From positions 1 to 22,175 of the forward strand of contig CAJMMT010000026.1 of NCBI GenBank assembly GCA_905214715.1: a stretch of DNA of 22,175 nt, in the 5' to 3' direction. Shown here piece by piece: positions 6,578 to 15,037 of the stretch. Numbering within the stretch: the first letter of the stretch is position 1; each line of letters starts with the position of its first letter. A program made the translations under genes and the position numbers. The notes below the pieces were generated by a model. The model worked only from the letters and a program-made list of their open reading frames with translations, was not told the origin of the DNA and ran no database searches. The stretch comes from an uncultured bacterium (GTDB taxonomy: Bacteria > Bacteroidota > Bacteroidia > Bacteroidales > Muribaculaceae).

Positions 6578-9500
6578 ATGCTGAGGACTCTTATAAAGGT
6601 CATCCTGATTGCGCTTGCAGCGGGTGGCCTGACTGTCAGGGGTGAAGATGCCGTTGCCGTCACGGGCCAATATTGGTTTGACGGCTCCGGAGAGCGGCAT
6701 ACGTTCACACCCGGCAGTTTCGAAATATCAACCGACGGATTGCAGGACGGACTGCATACGCTCCATGCTTATGTGGATGACGGATCGGCGGTCTCATCGA
6801 CGCATACCCGATGGTTCCTGAAACGGCGCGACCTGACGCAAGGCGAGGAAGTGCTTGCTGAAATTCATGTAGACAGCCGTCTGTTCCAGTCCCATAAACT
6901 GCGGGCCGGCGCCGACGGAACGGTAGACATAGACCTGGACATGGCGGGAGTGGACCCGGGCGTACACTCTATCGGGGTGTCTCTATCATCATCGCAAGGG
7001 CTTCCGATGGGATATCGCAACGGAGTGTTCCTGAAAGTGCCGACAGAACAGCAGATGTCGACATTCGGCGTGTATTACTTCCTTGATGGCGAATATATCG
7101 GGAGTATAGACCCCCGATCTTCTGACGGGGTATATCACCTTGACATAGATGCATCGGCGTTGACTTCCGGGTTGCATTCGGTAACCGCATATATGGCAAG
7201 TCCGCACGGCCTGGCGTCGTCGACGGAAACCGCATGGTTCGTCAAGATACCTGAAGGCGGCGAGGGTGTGACCCAATATTCCTACTGGATCAATGATGAC
7301 TTGGTTTCCGCGCAGACCGAAAAACTGCCCGAAGTGACCAACCCCTTCGCACTCGTCAGTCTTGTGGATGTGCCGATTCAGCCGTTGCGCTCCAAGAGTT
7401 ATACATTCGCGATTGAGAACAAAAAGCCGGTGTTCTATGCCTGCAATGACTTCACGGTTCAATTCTTCGATCCTGATGGTCGCGTCTCGACCGCCTCGCG
7501 CACTTATACCGATACCCGCGTAAAGCAAACGGCCGAAGATGTCAGAGAGATATCCGCCGGCAAAACAGCTACCGGAACTATTTCTGAGAATGCCATAAGG
7601 CTGTATCGGTTCAATGCTGAGATCGGCGACTCTATCGGTGTAAATCTGGACCGTGCGGCGACGATCGAAGTATACGACCCGGAGGCGGCGACTTTGATAA
7701 AAGCATCCGGCGCCGATGCGAAGAACCGCAATACTTTCACGGCCAGGAAGAACGGCACGTATTATGTAGCCGTGCATGATGTGGTTAACGGTAACTCCGC
7801 CAATATCGACTTCGCGTTTGTACATAAATTCGCGTTGCTTGAGCAAAGCGTCGGAAAGAGCGCGAACCGGGGCGCATTCGAGACGAAAGTGATTGGGAAC
7901 GGTTTCGAGTCGCTGGAATCATTAGTACTTGCCGGAGGCGATGCGGAATATGAGATTCCGCAGTATCGTGTGGTAGACAACAATACCCTGTACGCATTGG
8001 TGGATATTGACGAACATCCGATGCCAATCGGAGAATATCGCTTCAAAGGTGTCTTCAAAGACAAGGATAAAGGAGGTGAGGAAACAATACTTTCTTCCTC
8101 TCGGCTGACTTTGGAGGAGGCTACCCCGGGGAATATCGATGTCGAGATAAAACCGTCGTTCAAGGTCGGTACACCATATAAGGTCTATATCAACGTAACG
8201 AACCGCAGCAATGTAGGCTGCTGGGGAGTGCCGTTCAATATAGCGGCCAAGAACGCTTCGGATGGTTCGCAGATCGAATTTGTCGATTTCGCGATCAGGT
8301 CAGATGAGGATTTCAAGGATGACATACCGGTATATCATGAGACGGAGAATCTTCTCAATACAGGTAATTCGGGTATATTTGTTCCGGCGATGATACCGTT
8401 CCTCGCACCCGGCGAAACAAAAACTTATACCATCGGATTGACAACCAAACCGCATGAGTATGTAACCATGTATGCGTGGACCGGCGATCCATGGAGTGAA
8501 GAGGCGAAAGAATCTGCAACCCGGGAGTGGAATACAGCCGATTTATCAGAACCGTACGAAGGGAACATATTCTCTTTCAAGGAACTGTGCAAGCTGTACT
8601 ATCAATTGGATAGTGAAGGGTGTCTTGATTTTTCAGATTCGTATCTGTCAGAAATGAGGGGACAGATTCCCGAAATTGTGGAACAGATAGTCAAAGCCGG
8701 CACTTACAGTTGCGGTTTATCATCGACCGATTCTCAGGAAGATTCCGTCAGCGGCGAAGGCGCCAGCCTTTCGGGAGAAGGTTCCACATGGCCGCCAGAT
8801 GCATGGAGACCCCGTTACCGTTACATATGCAACGTGGAAATTTCCAACCGGACATTCGGTCTTGGTGCAAAGAAGGTGAAAATTACGTTTATCCGTAAAG
8901 GTTATAACAAGGTAGTTTCCGCACGCGGCAACTGGAAAAAGTCTGTTCCCCCTGAGCCGTCCAATCCCAAGGGATGCGACATTGACAGCAAACAGTCCGG
9001 CGACCCCAACGAGATGTCGGGATACGTGTCGCCTGCCGGTACCAACCATATCGGCAAGGATGTGCGTAATGTAACCTATACCATCGAGTTCGAGAACGAT
9101 CCGGAGATAGCCAACGCTTCGGCTGCCAGAATCAAGGTTAACAGCACTCTCGACGGTAAGAAGCTGGACCTCTCGTCGCTGCGCGCCCTGAAACTGACTC
9201 TCGGCGATAAGGAGATAGACCTTCCCGACGGACATCATTTCGTGAAGACACTCGATATGCGTTCGGCAATCAACGCCATCGCCGAGTTGACATTCGATTT
9301 CGACTCCAATAGCGGCGAGGCTGAGTGGAGTCTGCGTTCGCTCAATCCGCTTACACTTGAGGATATCTCCTATATGGACGACGGCATCCTTCCTGTAAAC
9401 GATGATTCAGGACGCGGGACCGGTTATCTGACTTTCAGCGTAGACCTGCTTCCCGACCTGAAGGATGCGGAGCCTATTCAGAGTCAGGCTGTTATCGTAT

Positions 9501-10036
9501 TCGACGATAATAAACCGATTTCGACTCCGGTATGGAGCAACGTTACGGACTATACTTTGCCGACATCTAAAATCGTGTCGCAGTCCAGTGACGACAACCG
9601 GACATTCAATTTCACCGTCAAAGGTGATGACTCCGGTTCCGGCATCTGGTGCTACGACCTCTATATGCGCCGTGCCGGTGCCAAACAGTGGACCGCTGTC
9701 AAGACGCAGATTGAGGAGGATACGTTCTCATATACCGCTCCCGAAGTTATGACCGGTGTGGACTTCGCGGTCCTGGCCACCGATAAAGCCGGTAACCGTC
9801 AGGATGAGGCCTGGCTGGAGGTGCTGATCGGTGATTCCGACGGCAACGGCATAATCGACTCCAATGATGCGGTGGCCATTGTAACCCATTACACCGGTAT
9901 GGGAGTGAATATAAACCGGATCAACGCCGACGTTACGGGTGAAGGAAAAATCGACACCCAAGATGCGACGGCTATCGTAAACCTTTATCTTTCGAATGTT
10001 AAGGATAATAAAGTAAAAAAGTTAAGAATCAAATGA
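6578..10036 (+). CDS. Large secreted multidomain protein with C-terminal dockerin-like module
   Basis: I prefer the ATG at 6578 (1152 residues) over the in-frame one at 6560, since it gives a clean signal peptide (MLRTLIKVILIALAAGGLTVRG) and does not overlap the upstream gene. Visible order: related beta-rich N-terminal repeats (to about residue 300) with YWFDG or YYFLDG, then GLHTLHAY or GLHSVTAY, then WFLK or WFVK; a PPC-like domain (about 320-416, TGTISENAIRLYRF to GTYYVAVHD); Ig-like modules; a DPNEMSGY then YTIEFENDPEIANA segment like the DPNDK-type repeat domains of other bacterial surface proteins (about 810-990); and an Ig-like domain. A dockerin-like pair of calcium loops comes last (about 1085-1140, DSDGNGIIDSND and ADVTGEGKIDTQD). 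It ends in a basic tail. The role is probably extracellular adhesion or complex assembly; no enzymatic domain was seen. It overlaps the next gene by four bases. Confidence 0.75.
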   Translation: MLRTLIKVILIALAAGGLTVRGEDAVAVTGQYWFDGSGERHTFTPGSFEISTDGLQDGLHTLHAYVDDGSAVSSTHTRWFLKRRDLTQGEEVLAEIHVDSRLFQSHKLRAGADGTVDIDLDMAGVDPGVHSIGVSLSSSQGLPMGYRNGVFLKVPTEQQMSTFGVYYFLDGEYIGSIDPRSSDGVYHLDIDASALTSGLHSVTAYMASPHGLASSTETAWFVKIPEGGEGVTQYSYWINDDLVSAQTEKLPEVTNPFALVSLVDVPIQPLRSKSYTFAIENKKPVFYACNDFTVQFFDPDGRVSTASRTYTDTRVKQTAEDVREISAGKTATGTISENAIRLYRFNAEIGDSIGVNLDRAATIEVYDPEAATLIKASGADAKNRNTFTARKNGTYYVAVHDVVNGNSANIDFAFVHKFALLEQSVGKSANRGAFETKVIGNGFESLESLVLAGGDAEYEIPQYRVVDNNTLYALVDIDEHPMPIGEYRFKGVFKDKDKGGEETILSSSRLTLEEATPGNIDVEIKPSFKVGTPYKVYINVTNRSNVGCWGVPFNIAAKNASDGSQIEFVDFAIRSDEDFKDDIPVYHETENLLNTGNSGIFVPAMIPFLAPGETKTYTIGLTTKPHEYVTMYAWTGDPWSEEAKESATREWNTADLSEPYEGNIFSFKELCKLYYQLDSEGCLDFSDSYLSEMRGQIPEIVEQIVKAGTYSCGLSSTDSQEDSVSGEGASLSGEGSTWPPDAWRPRYRYICNVEISNRTFGLGAKKVKITFIRKGYNKVVSARGNWKKSVPPEPSNPKGCDIDSKQSGDPNEMSGYVSPAGTNHIGKDVRNVTYTIEFENDPEIANASAARIKVNSTLDGKKLDLSSLRALKLTLGDKEIDLPDGHHFVKTLDMRSAINAIAELTFDFDSNSGEAEWSLRSLNPLTLEDISYMDDGILPVNDDSGRGTGYLTFSVDLLPDLKDAEPIQSQAVIVFDDNKPISTPVWSNVTDYTLPTSKIVSQSSDDNRTFNFTVKGDDSGSGIWCYDLYMRRAGAKQWTAVKTQIEEDTFSYTAPEVMTGVDFAVLATDKAGNRQDEAWLEVLIGDSDGNGIIDSNDAVAIVTHYTGMGVNINRINADVTGEGKIDTQDATAIVNLYLSNVKDNKVKKLRIK

Positions 10037-10728
10037 AAAAAATTGTTTTAGCAACGGCCACGCTGCTGTATGCGATGGCCATGTCGGCAGATGACTTCGA
10101 GGTTACCACCACCGACCAGCTTAAGGTGTGGGCGGAGTTTCCCGAGGAGATTGTAGCCGACGGCAAGACGGTGAATTACATCAAGGTGTTCGAACACGAC
10201 TATGACGACACCAAGTTCTGCGCTTTCAACATGGAGTTCATCCTTCCCGAGGGATTCCGGGTAAACAAGGTGAAGCAGGGTCGCGAGACAGTAGATGATA
10301 TATTCCTGAGCGATCGTGGAACATCCACTCACGGTCTGTCTTGCAGCATCCTGAATGGTGTGGACCTGCGTATAATCTCCATCTCGCAGAACAACTCCGT
10401 TTACTTCGACGATGACGTAGACGGGAATCCTTTGGACGAGTTGTTTACCATCGGGCTGATCGCAGAGACGACATTGGCCTCCGGTGATTATCAGGTTACT
10501 ATGGAGGGCGTGAAATTCTGCATGCCTAACGCTGACGCCCGCATTCCCGCCACGCTGCCGGTATACACCATCAAGGTCAAAAACTCCAATCCCACGGGTA
10601 TCGAGCGCGTTGAGGCTGATCAACTTGACTCTGAGGATTGCTACGACCTGAACGGGGTAAAGGTTGATCCGGACAAAGTACACGGTACCGTCGTGGTCAG
10701 CAAAGGACGCAAGGTACTTGTGAAATGA
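10033..10728 (+). CDS. Secreted protein with possible cohesin-like beta-sandwich and C-terminal tail
   Basis: This 231-residue protein overlaps the dockerin-like gene (ATGA, 10033-10036), so the two are translationally coupled. It has a signal peptide (MKKIVLATATLLYAMAMSA). Residues about 35-180 are a single beta-rich domain with CAFNMEFILPEGFRV, then DLRIISISQNNSVYF, then LFTIGLIAETTLASGDYQVTMEGVKF. This strand order resembles cohesin/CBM-type sandwiches, where a hydrophobic strand is followed by a 'function of the derivative' loop and an increasing-residue strand. The C-terminus (GIERVE, then CYDLNGVKV, then KGRKVLVK) is the Bacteroidales C-terminal tail seen on many exported proteins. The cohesin assignment is by pattern only. 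Confidence 0.65.
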   Translation: MKKIVLATATLLYAMAMSADDFEVTTTDQLKVWAEFPEEIVADGKTVNYIKVFEHDYDDTKFCAFNMEFILPEGFRVNKVKQGRETVDDIFLSDRGTSTHGLSCSILNGVDLRIISISQNNSVYFDDDVDGNPLDELFTIGLIAETTLASGDYQVTMEGVKFCMPNADARIPATLPVYTIKVKNSNPTGIERVEADQLDSEDCYDLNGVKVDPDKVHGTVVVSKGRKVLVK

Positions 10729-10761
10729 CGAGCTAAAACGTGGAGTAAAATCGCTATCGGG

Positions 10762-10792
10762 TTGCGTATTAGTAAAAAAATTACTATATTTG
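10762..10792 (+). promoter_or_regulatory. Promoter of rpsA
   Basis: A perfect Bacteroidetes -7 box TATATTTG (10785-10792, consensus TAnnTTTG) has a TTG -33 element at 10762-10764 with 20 bases between. Transcription would begin near 10797-10800, giving a leader of about 155 bases. Confidence 0.75.
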
Positions 10793-10907
10793 CGCGAATT
10801 CCGGTAGCGACGATTCCGCGTGGCCCGCTTCGAGAGTTAAAAAACAAATTCACTTAAGGAGTAGGTCGGGATGACTCAGCCGGCCGGGACAGAGATTATT
10901 AACCTGT

Positions 10908-10934
10908 GGCAAACGGTGCGAATTACTGCTTGCC
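10908..10934 (+). promoter_or_regulatory. Leader hairpin just upstream of rpsA start
   Basis: GGCAA (10908-10912) pairs with TTGCC (10930-10934), then after an A/C mismatch CGGT (10914-10917) pairs with ACTG (10925-10928) over a GCGAATT loop. It ends 21 bases before the rpsA start codon, followed by an AT-rich stretch usual for Bacteroidetes start sites. S1 autoregulation through its own leader is known in E. coli, so a similar role is plausible, but nothing here proves it. Confidence 0.45.
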
Positions 10935-10955
10935 AGTATTTTATTAACTTTTTTA

Positions 10956-12755
10956 ATGACTGAATCTAAGATTCAATCCCCAATCGCAGATTTCGATTGG
11001 GATGCCTATGAAAATGGCGCAACGGCTGGTTCGAAGAGCCGCGAAGATGTAGAACGCACTTACGACGAAACTCTTAAGACAGCCAAAGACAACGAAGTGG
11101 TGACCGGCGTAGTCAAAGCGATCTCCAAGCGTGAGGTACGCGTTGACATAGGCATGAAGTCCGACGCTATCATCCCTGTATCTGAATTCCGCTACAATCC
11201 CGACCTGAAGGTTGGCGACGAAGTAGAGGTATTCATCGAAACCCTCGAAGACAAAAACGGTCAGCTTCGTCTTTCTCACAAGAAGGCTTGCCAGACCCGC
11301 AGCTGGGACCGCGTCAACAGCGCCCTGGAAAACAACGAGGTTATCAAAGGTTACGTCAAGAGCCGCACCAAAGGCGGCATGATCGTAGACGTGTTCGGCA
11401 TCGAGGCCTTCCTTCCCGGTTCGCAGATCGATGTACGTCCCATCCGCGACTATGACGTATTCGTTGACAAGACAATGGAATTCAAGGTTGTTAAAATCAA
11501 CCAGGAATATAAGAACGTTGTCGTATCGCACAAGGCACTCATCGAGGCCGAGCTCGAAGCCCAGAAGAAGGAAATCATCTCCAAGCTCGAGAAGGGTCAG
11601 GTGCTGGAAGGCAAGGTCAAGAACATCACTCCTTACGGCGTGTTTGTAGACCTTGGCGGTGTAGACGGACTGGTTCACATCACCGACCTTTCATGGGGCC
11701 GCGTATCGGATCCCCGCGAGGTTGTGCAGCTTGACCAGGACATCAAGGTCGTTATCATCGACTTCGATAACGAGAAGAAGCGCATAGCCCTCGGTCTGAA
11801 GCAGCTCCTGCCTCATCCCTGGGAGAGCCTGGACGCCAATCTCAAGGTCGGCGACCACATCCACGGCAAGGTTGTAGTCATGGCTGACTACGGTGCGTTT
11901 GTAGAGGTACAGCCTGGCGTAGAGGGTCTGATACATGTAAGCGAAATGAGCTGGAGCCAGCACCTGCGTTCCGCCCAGGACTTCCTGAAGGTTGGCGACG
12001 AGGTTGAGGCCGTTATCCTGACCCTTGACCGCGAGGACCGCAAGATGAGCCTCGGTATCAAGCAGCTGAAAGAGGATCCCTGGGAGAACATCGAAACCAA
12101 GTATCCTATCGGTTCCCGCCACACCGCCCGCGTTCGCAACTTCACCAACTTCGGTGTGTTCGTTGAAATCGAAGAGGGCGTAGATGGTCTGATCCACATT
12201 TCAGATCTCTCCTGGACCAAGAAGATCAAGCACCCCTCCGAGTTCACTTCGGTAGGCAGCGACATCGAGGTGCAGGTTCTTGAAATCGACAAGGACAACC
12301 GTCGTCTGAGCCTTGGCCACAAGCAGCTCGAAGATAATCCCTGGGATGCTTTCGAAGGCCAGTTCAATGTTGGTTCTATCCACGAAGGCACTGTAGTTCA
12401 GGTTATGGACAAAGGCGCCGTTATCGCACTTGACCACGGTGTAGAGGGCTTCGCAACTCCCAAGCACCTCGTTAAGGAAGACGGTACTCAGGCTCAGCTC
12501 AACGAAAAGCTGAACTTCAAGGTGATAGAGTTCAACAAAGACAGCAAGCGCATAATCCTTTCCCACTCGCGCATAGCCGAGGACGCATCCAAGGCTGAGG
12601 CCCGCGCAGCACGTGCCGCTCAGAAGAGCGCCAAGCGCGCACCCCGCGAGGAAGAGGCTGCAGCAGCACCCGCAATCGAGAAAACCACTCTCGGCGACCT
12701 CGGCGCTCTTCAGGCTCTGAAGGAGCAGATGCAGAAAGCTGAAAAGAATTCTTGA
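10956..12755 (+). CDS. rpsA: 30S ribosomal protein S1
   Basis: This 599-residue protein has six S1 RNA-binding OB-fold repeats at about 45-115, 130-200, 217-287, 302-372, 389-460 and 476-547. Repeats 3 to 5 are the clearest (for example GKVKNITPYGVFVDLGGVDGLVHITDLSW and ARVRNFTNFGVFVEIEEGVDGLIHISDLSW). Linkers carry the usual KQLxxxPW motif. The last 50 residues are Ala/Lys/Glu-rich and low-complexity. It binds mRNA on the small subunit and helps translation initiation. The start ATG follows an AT-rich stretch and no Shine-Dalgarno is visible, normal for the phylum. It is monocistronic: it has its own promoter and a strong terminator follows. Confidence 0.97.
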   Translation: MTESKIQSPIADFDWDAYENGATAGSKSREDVERTYDETLKTAKDNEVVTGVVKAISKREVRVDIGMKSDAIIPVSEFRYNPDLKVGDEVEVFIETLEDKNGQLRLSHKKACQTRSWDRVNSALENNEVIKGYVKSRTKGGMIVDVFGIEAFLPGSQIDVRPIRDYDVFVDKTMEFKVVKINQEYKNVVVSHKALIEAELEAQKKEIISKLEKGQVLEGKVKNITPYGVFVDLGGVDGLVHITDLSWGRVSDPREVVQLDQDIKVVIIDFDNEKKRIALGLKQLLPHPWESLDANLKVGDHIHGKVVVMADYGAFVEVQPGVEGLIHVSEMSWSQHLRSAQDFLKVGDEVEAVILTLDREDRKMSLGIKQLKEDPWENIETKYPIGSRHTARVRNFTNFGVFVEIEEGVDGLIHISDLSWTKKIKHPSEFTSVGSDIEVQVLEIDKDNRRLSLGHKQLEDNPWDAFEGQFNVGSIHEGTVVQVMDKGAVIALDHGVEGFATPKHLVKEDGTQAQLNEKLNFKVIEFNKDSKRIILSHSRIAEDASKAEARAARAAQKSAKRAPREEEAAAAPAIEKTTLGDLGALQALKEQMQKAEKNS

Positions 12756-12823
12756 TTATCAAGTAATCTCAAAGCCGGATTGAATTCCGGTAGTAGCTAA
12801 AGAAAGATTGTAATTAATTGAGG

Positions 12824-12859
12824 TGGAGGAGAGCCGTGATGGCTGTCCTCCATTTTTTT
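12824..12859 (+). terminator. Intrinsic terminator of rpsA
   Basis: TGGAGGA-G-AGCC (12824-12835) pairs with GGCT-G-TCCTCCA (12841-12852) over a GTGAT loop and is followed by seven T (12853-12859). This is the textbook form and the clearest terminator in the window. Confidence 0.9.
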
Positions 12860-12891
12860 AGTAACTTTGCGTAAACATTTTGCATTAATGG

Positions 12892-12927
12892 TTGTCTAAT
12901 ACAGCAAGAAATTTGTAAATTTGCTGT
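12892..12927 (+). promoter_or_regulatory. Promoter with overlapping palindrome before the small secreted protein
   Basis: The -7 box TAAATTTG (12916-12923) and TTG -33 (12892-12894) are 21 bases apart, putting the transcription start about 20 bases before the ATG at 12950. A palindrome, ACAGCAA (12901-12907) and TTGCTGT (12921-12927) with internal AAATTT repeats, spans the -7 box. The half-sites are centred 20 bp apart, two DNA turns, which is the geometry of a dimer operator. The regulator is unknown. Confidence 0.6.
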
Positions 12928-12949
12928 TGAAAGGGGGTATAATGACATT

Positions 12950-13285
12950 ATGAAATTTCCGGGAATACATAAGGCTTTGGTAGTGTTGGCGTTGGCCCTG
13001 TATGGGGCGACGGCTCTCGCCGCGCCGGCACGTTCCTGGGAACCTCTGAAAAGCGAGCCGGCAAACCTCAGGAGTGTCGTTAAGGAGACCGAGGTGGAAG
13101 TCAAGGTATCGCCGGGGACTTTGGTAGTGGTGTCAAACCGGCAGGTTCAGGTGAAAGTTTTCACCATACTGGGCCAGCTGGTAAGCAGCGAGACCATCGG
13201 CCCCGGCGTAGCGCGTTTTCAGGTCAGCGCCCACGGAGTCTACATTGTGAAGATAGGAGATCTTACCTGCAAGGTGGCTCTGTAA
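12950..13285 (+). CDS. Small exported protein made mainly of a C-terminal sorting-domain-like module
   Basis: This 111-residue protein has a signal peptide (MKFPGIHKALVVLALALYGATALA, cleavage near APA), a short linker, then a module at about 42-111 that looks like a type IX secretion (Por) C-terminal domain: VKVFTILGQLVSSE, then GPGVARFQVSAHGVYIVKIGDLTCKV. No passenger domain of any size lies between the signal peptide and the module. It has its own promoter, with a palindrome over the -7 box, and is followed after 83 bp by ilvE. It could be a secretion-pathway decoy, a short surface protein, or a protein whose passenger was lost. Function unknown. Confidence 0.7.
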   Translation: MKFPGIHKALVVLALALYGATALAAPARSWEPLKSEPANLRSVVKETEVEVKVSPGTLVVVSNRQVQVKVFTILGQLVSSETIGPGVARFQVSAHGVYIVKIGDLTCKVAL

Positions 13286-13368
13286 GAGTGTTTCCATACC
13301 CGTAAAATTAACAGAATTGAAACCGATTGATTTGCAATCACAAATCTAAGACTATAAAACACACAATC

Positions 13369-14394
13369 ATGAAAGAAACCGAAATCGACTGGAAGAGCCT
13401 GTCGTTCTCTTACATGCCTACCGACTACAACGTACGTTGTACCTTCAAAGATGGCAAATGGGGCGACATAGAGGTGAGCGACTCAGAATATGTACCTTTG
13501 CACATAGCTGCATCTTGCCTGCATTATGGTCAGGAATCGTTCGAAGGTCTGAAAGCCTTCCGCGGTAAGGATGGTAAGGTACGTATCTTCCGCATGGAAG
13601 AGAACGCCAAGCGTTTCATACGCTCGGCGGAGGGAATCGAGATGGCTCCCATGCCCGTGGAGCTCTTCTGCGAAATGGTAAGAAAGGTTGTCAAGCTCAA
13701 CGAGCGTTTCATACCCCCTTACGGCACTGGCGCAAGTCTTTATATCCGTCCGCTTGAGATCGGCATCTCGGCCCGTGTAGGTGTCAAGCCCGCCGATGAA
13801 TACATGGTGATAATGCTTGTAACTCCGGTAGGTCCCTATTTCAAGGATGGCTTCAAACCGACCAAAGTCTGCATGAGCCGCGAGTTCGACCGTGTGGCCC
13901 CCAAGGGTACCGGCTCTATCAAGGTGGGCGGTAACTATGCCGCTTCTCTTCAGGCCGGCGAAATCGCCCATAAGAAAGGTTATTCGGTGATGCTTTATAT
14001 CGATCCCAAGGAGAAGAAATATCTTGACGAGTGCGGAGCCGCCAATTTCTTCGGAATACGCGGCAACAGCTACATAACTCCCGAATCGGAGTCGATACTT
14101 CCCTCTATAACCAACATGAGCCTGCGTCAGCTTGCCGAAGATCTGGGCATGACCGTAGAGCGTCGTCATATCCCTGTCGACGAACTCGAGACCTTCGAAG
14201 AAGTGGGTGCATGCGGAACAGCCGCCGTTATCTCTCCGATAGGCGTGATCGACGACCTTGATAACGGTCGCTCTTATGTATATGCCAAGAACGGAGAGGC
14301 CGGTCCCAAGAGCGTGGCCCTCTACAACAAGTTGCGTGGCATACAGTATGGCGAGGAACCCGACACCCATAACTGGTGTGAAGTTCTCGACTGA
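13369..14394 (+). CDS. ilvE: Branched-chain amino acid aminotransferase (class IV PLP fold)
   Basis: I start at the ATG at 13369 (341 residues), since the in-frame Met 42 bases earlier adds only a polar leader (MICNHKSKTIKHTI) that the family lacks. It transfers amino groups between Val, Leu or Ile and 2-oxoglutarate, the last step of branched-chain amino acid synthesis. Family features: CLHYGQESFEGLKAFRG, the PLP-binding Lys185 in TGSIKVGGNYAAS, then DECGAANFFGI and the later TNMSLRQLAEDLGM and ACGTAAVISPIG phosphate-binding segments. Length matches the larger (group II) bacterial/eukaryotic-type BCATs. No ilv biosynthesis genes are next to it. No convincing TAnnTTTG promoter is visible in the 83-bp gap. 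Confidence 0.94.
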   Translation: MKETEIDWKSLSFSYMPTDYNVRCTFKDGKWGDIEVSDSEYVPLHIAASCLHYGQESFEGLKAFRGKDGKVRIFRMEENAKRFIRSAEGIEMAPMPVELFCEMVRKVVKLNERFIPPYGTGASLYIRPLEIGISARVGVKPADEYMVIMLVTPVGPYFKDGFKPTKVCMSREFDRVAPKGTGSIKVGGNYAASLQAGEIAHKKGYSVMLYIDPKEKKYLDECGAANFFGIRGNSYITPESESILPSITNMSLRQLAEDLGMTVERRHIPVDELETFEEVGACGTAAVISPIGVIDDLDNGRSYVYAKNGEAGPKSVALYNKLRGIQYGEEPDTHNWCEVLD

Positions 14395-14450
14395 TCAAGC
14401 CGACAAATATTATTTTAACTGTTACTTTTTTACGCGATAATCGATTACAG

Positions 14451-14485
14451 ATACGCCCGGCCTCCCGTGAGAAGGCCGGGCGTAT
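14451..14485 (+). terminator. 13-bp perfect stem-loop after ilvE, abutting the next gene
   Basis: ATACGCCCGGCCT (14451-14463) and AGGCCGGGCGTAT (14473-14485) pair along all 13 positions with a nine-base loop. It lies 56 bp after ilvE and ends nine bases before the HD-gene start codon. There is no U-tract. It may terminate ilvE transcripts or hold the HD-gene start in a structured leader. Confidence 0.65.
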
Positions 14486-14494
14486 AATTGAAAT

Positions 14495-15037
14495 ATGGAC
14501 CCTTACAGATTGATTGACAAATATTACGGCGACCTGCCCTTGTTGCGCGACATATTAGTTAAGCATTCCGAAGCGGTGGCCGACAAGGCTTTGGCTTGCG
14601 CCGACAGCCATCCCGAGCTGGATATAGACCGGGAATTTGTGAAAGAGGCGGCCCTTTTGCATGACATAGGAATTTTCCTGACAAACGCACCTTCGATAGA
14701 ATGTTTCGGCAAACTTCCATACATAGCGCATGGAATCGCGGGGGAACTGATACTTGAAACCGAGGGCTTGCCGATGCACGCCCGTGTCTGCGCCCGGCAT
14801 ACGGGAGCCGGACTTACACGCGCCGATATGGAACGCCAGAACCTTCCATTGCCCCGGCGGGATATGTTGCCCGAAACGCTTGAAGAAAAATTAGTGTGTT
14901 ATGCCGACAAGTTTTTCAGTAAATCGGGCGACCTCTCGGCCGAGAAACCGCTTGATAAAGTACGCCGCCAGATGGCCGCACACGGAGCGGAGACCGCAGC
15001 CCGTTTCGAAGCGTTGCATGATTTGTTCGGGGTGTAA
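14495..15037 (+). CDS. HD-domain protein (predicted metal-dependent phosphohydrolase)
   Basis: This 180-residue protein has the HD metal-binding pattern: H24, the paired H56-D57 in ALLHDIGIF, H79, H102 and a distal Asp in VCYADKFFSKSG. The pattern and size match small cytosolic HD hydrolases of the kind annotated as phosphohydrolases or predicted HD-superfamily proteins. The substrate cannot be read. No signal peptide or membrane segment is seen. It starts nine bases after a strong hairpin, and hairpin copy D begins on its stop codon. There is no obvious operon partner. Confidence 0.8.
   Translation: MDPYRLIDKYYGDLPLLRDILVKHSEAVADKALACADSHPELDIDREFVKEAALLHDIGIFLTNAPSIECFGKLPYIAHGIAGELILETEGLPMHARVCARHTGAGLTRADMERQNLPLPRRDMLPETLEEKLVCYADKFFSKSGDLSAEKPLDKVRRQMAAHGAETAARFEALHDLFGV

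Noticed and set aside
10953..12566. Long minus-strand open frames opposite rpsA
   Set aside because: They mirror the strong codon bias of rpsA, have no start context or recognisable domains, and rpsA itself is certain.
13283..13297. TAAGAGTGTTTCC after the small exported protein, like an end of the hairpin elements
   Set aside because: No inverted partner is found in the following spacer; it may be a chance match of a short AT-rich word.
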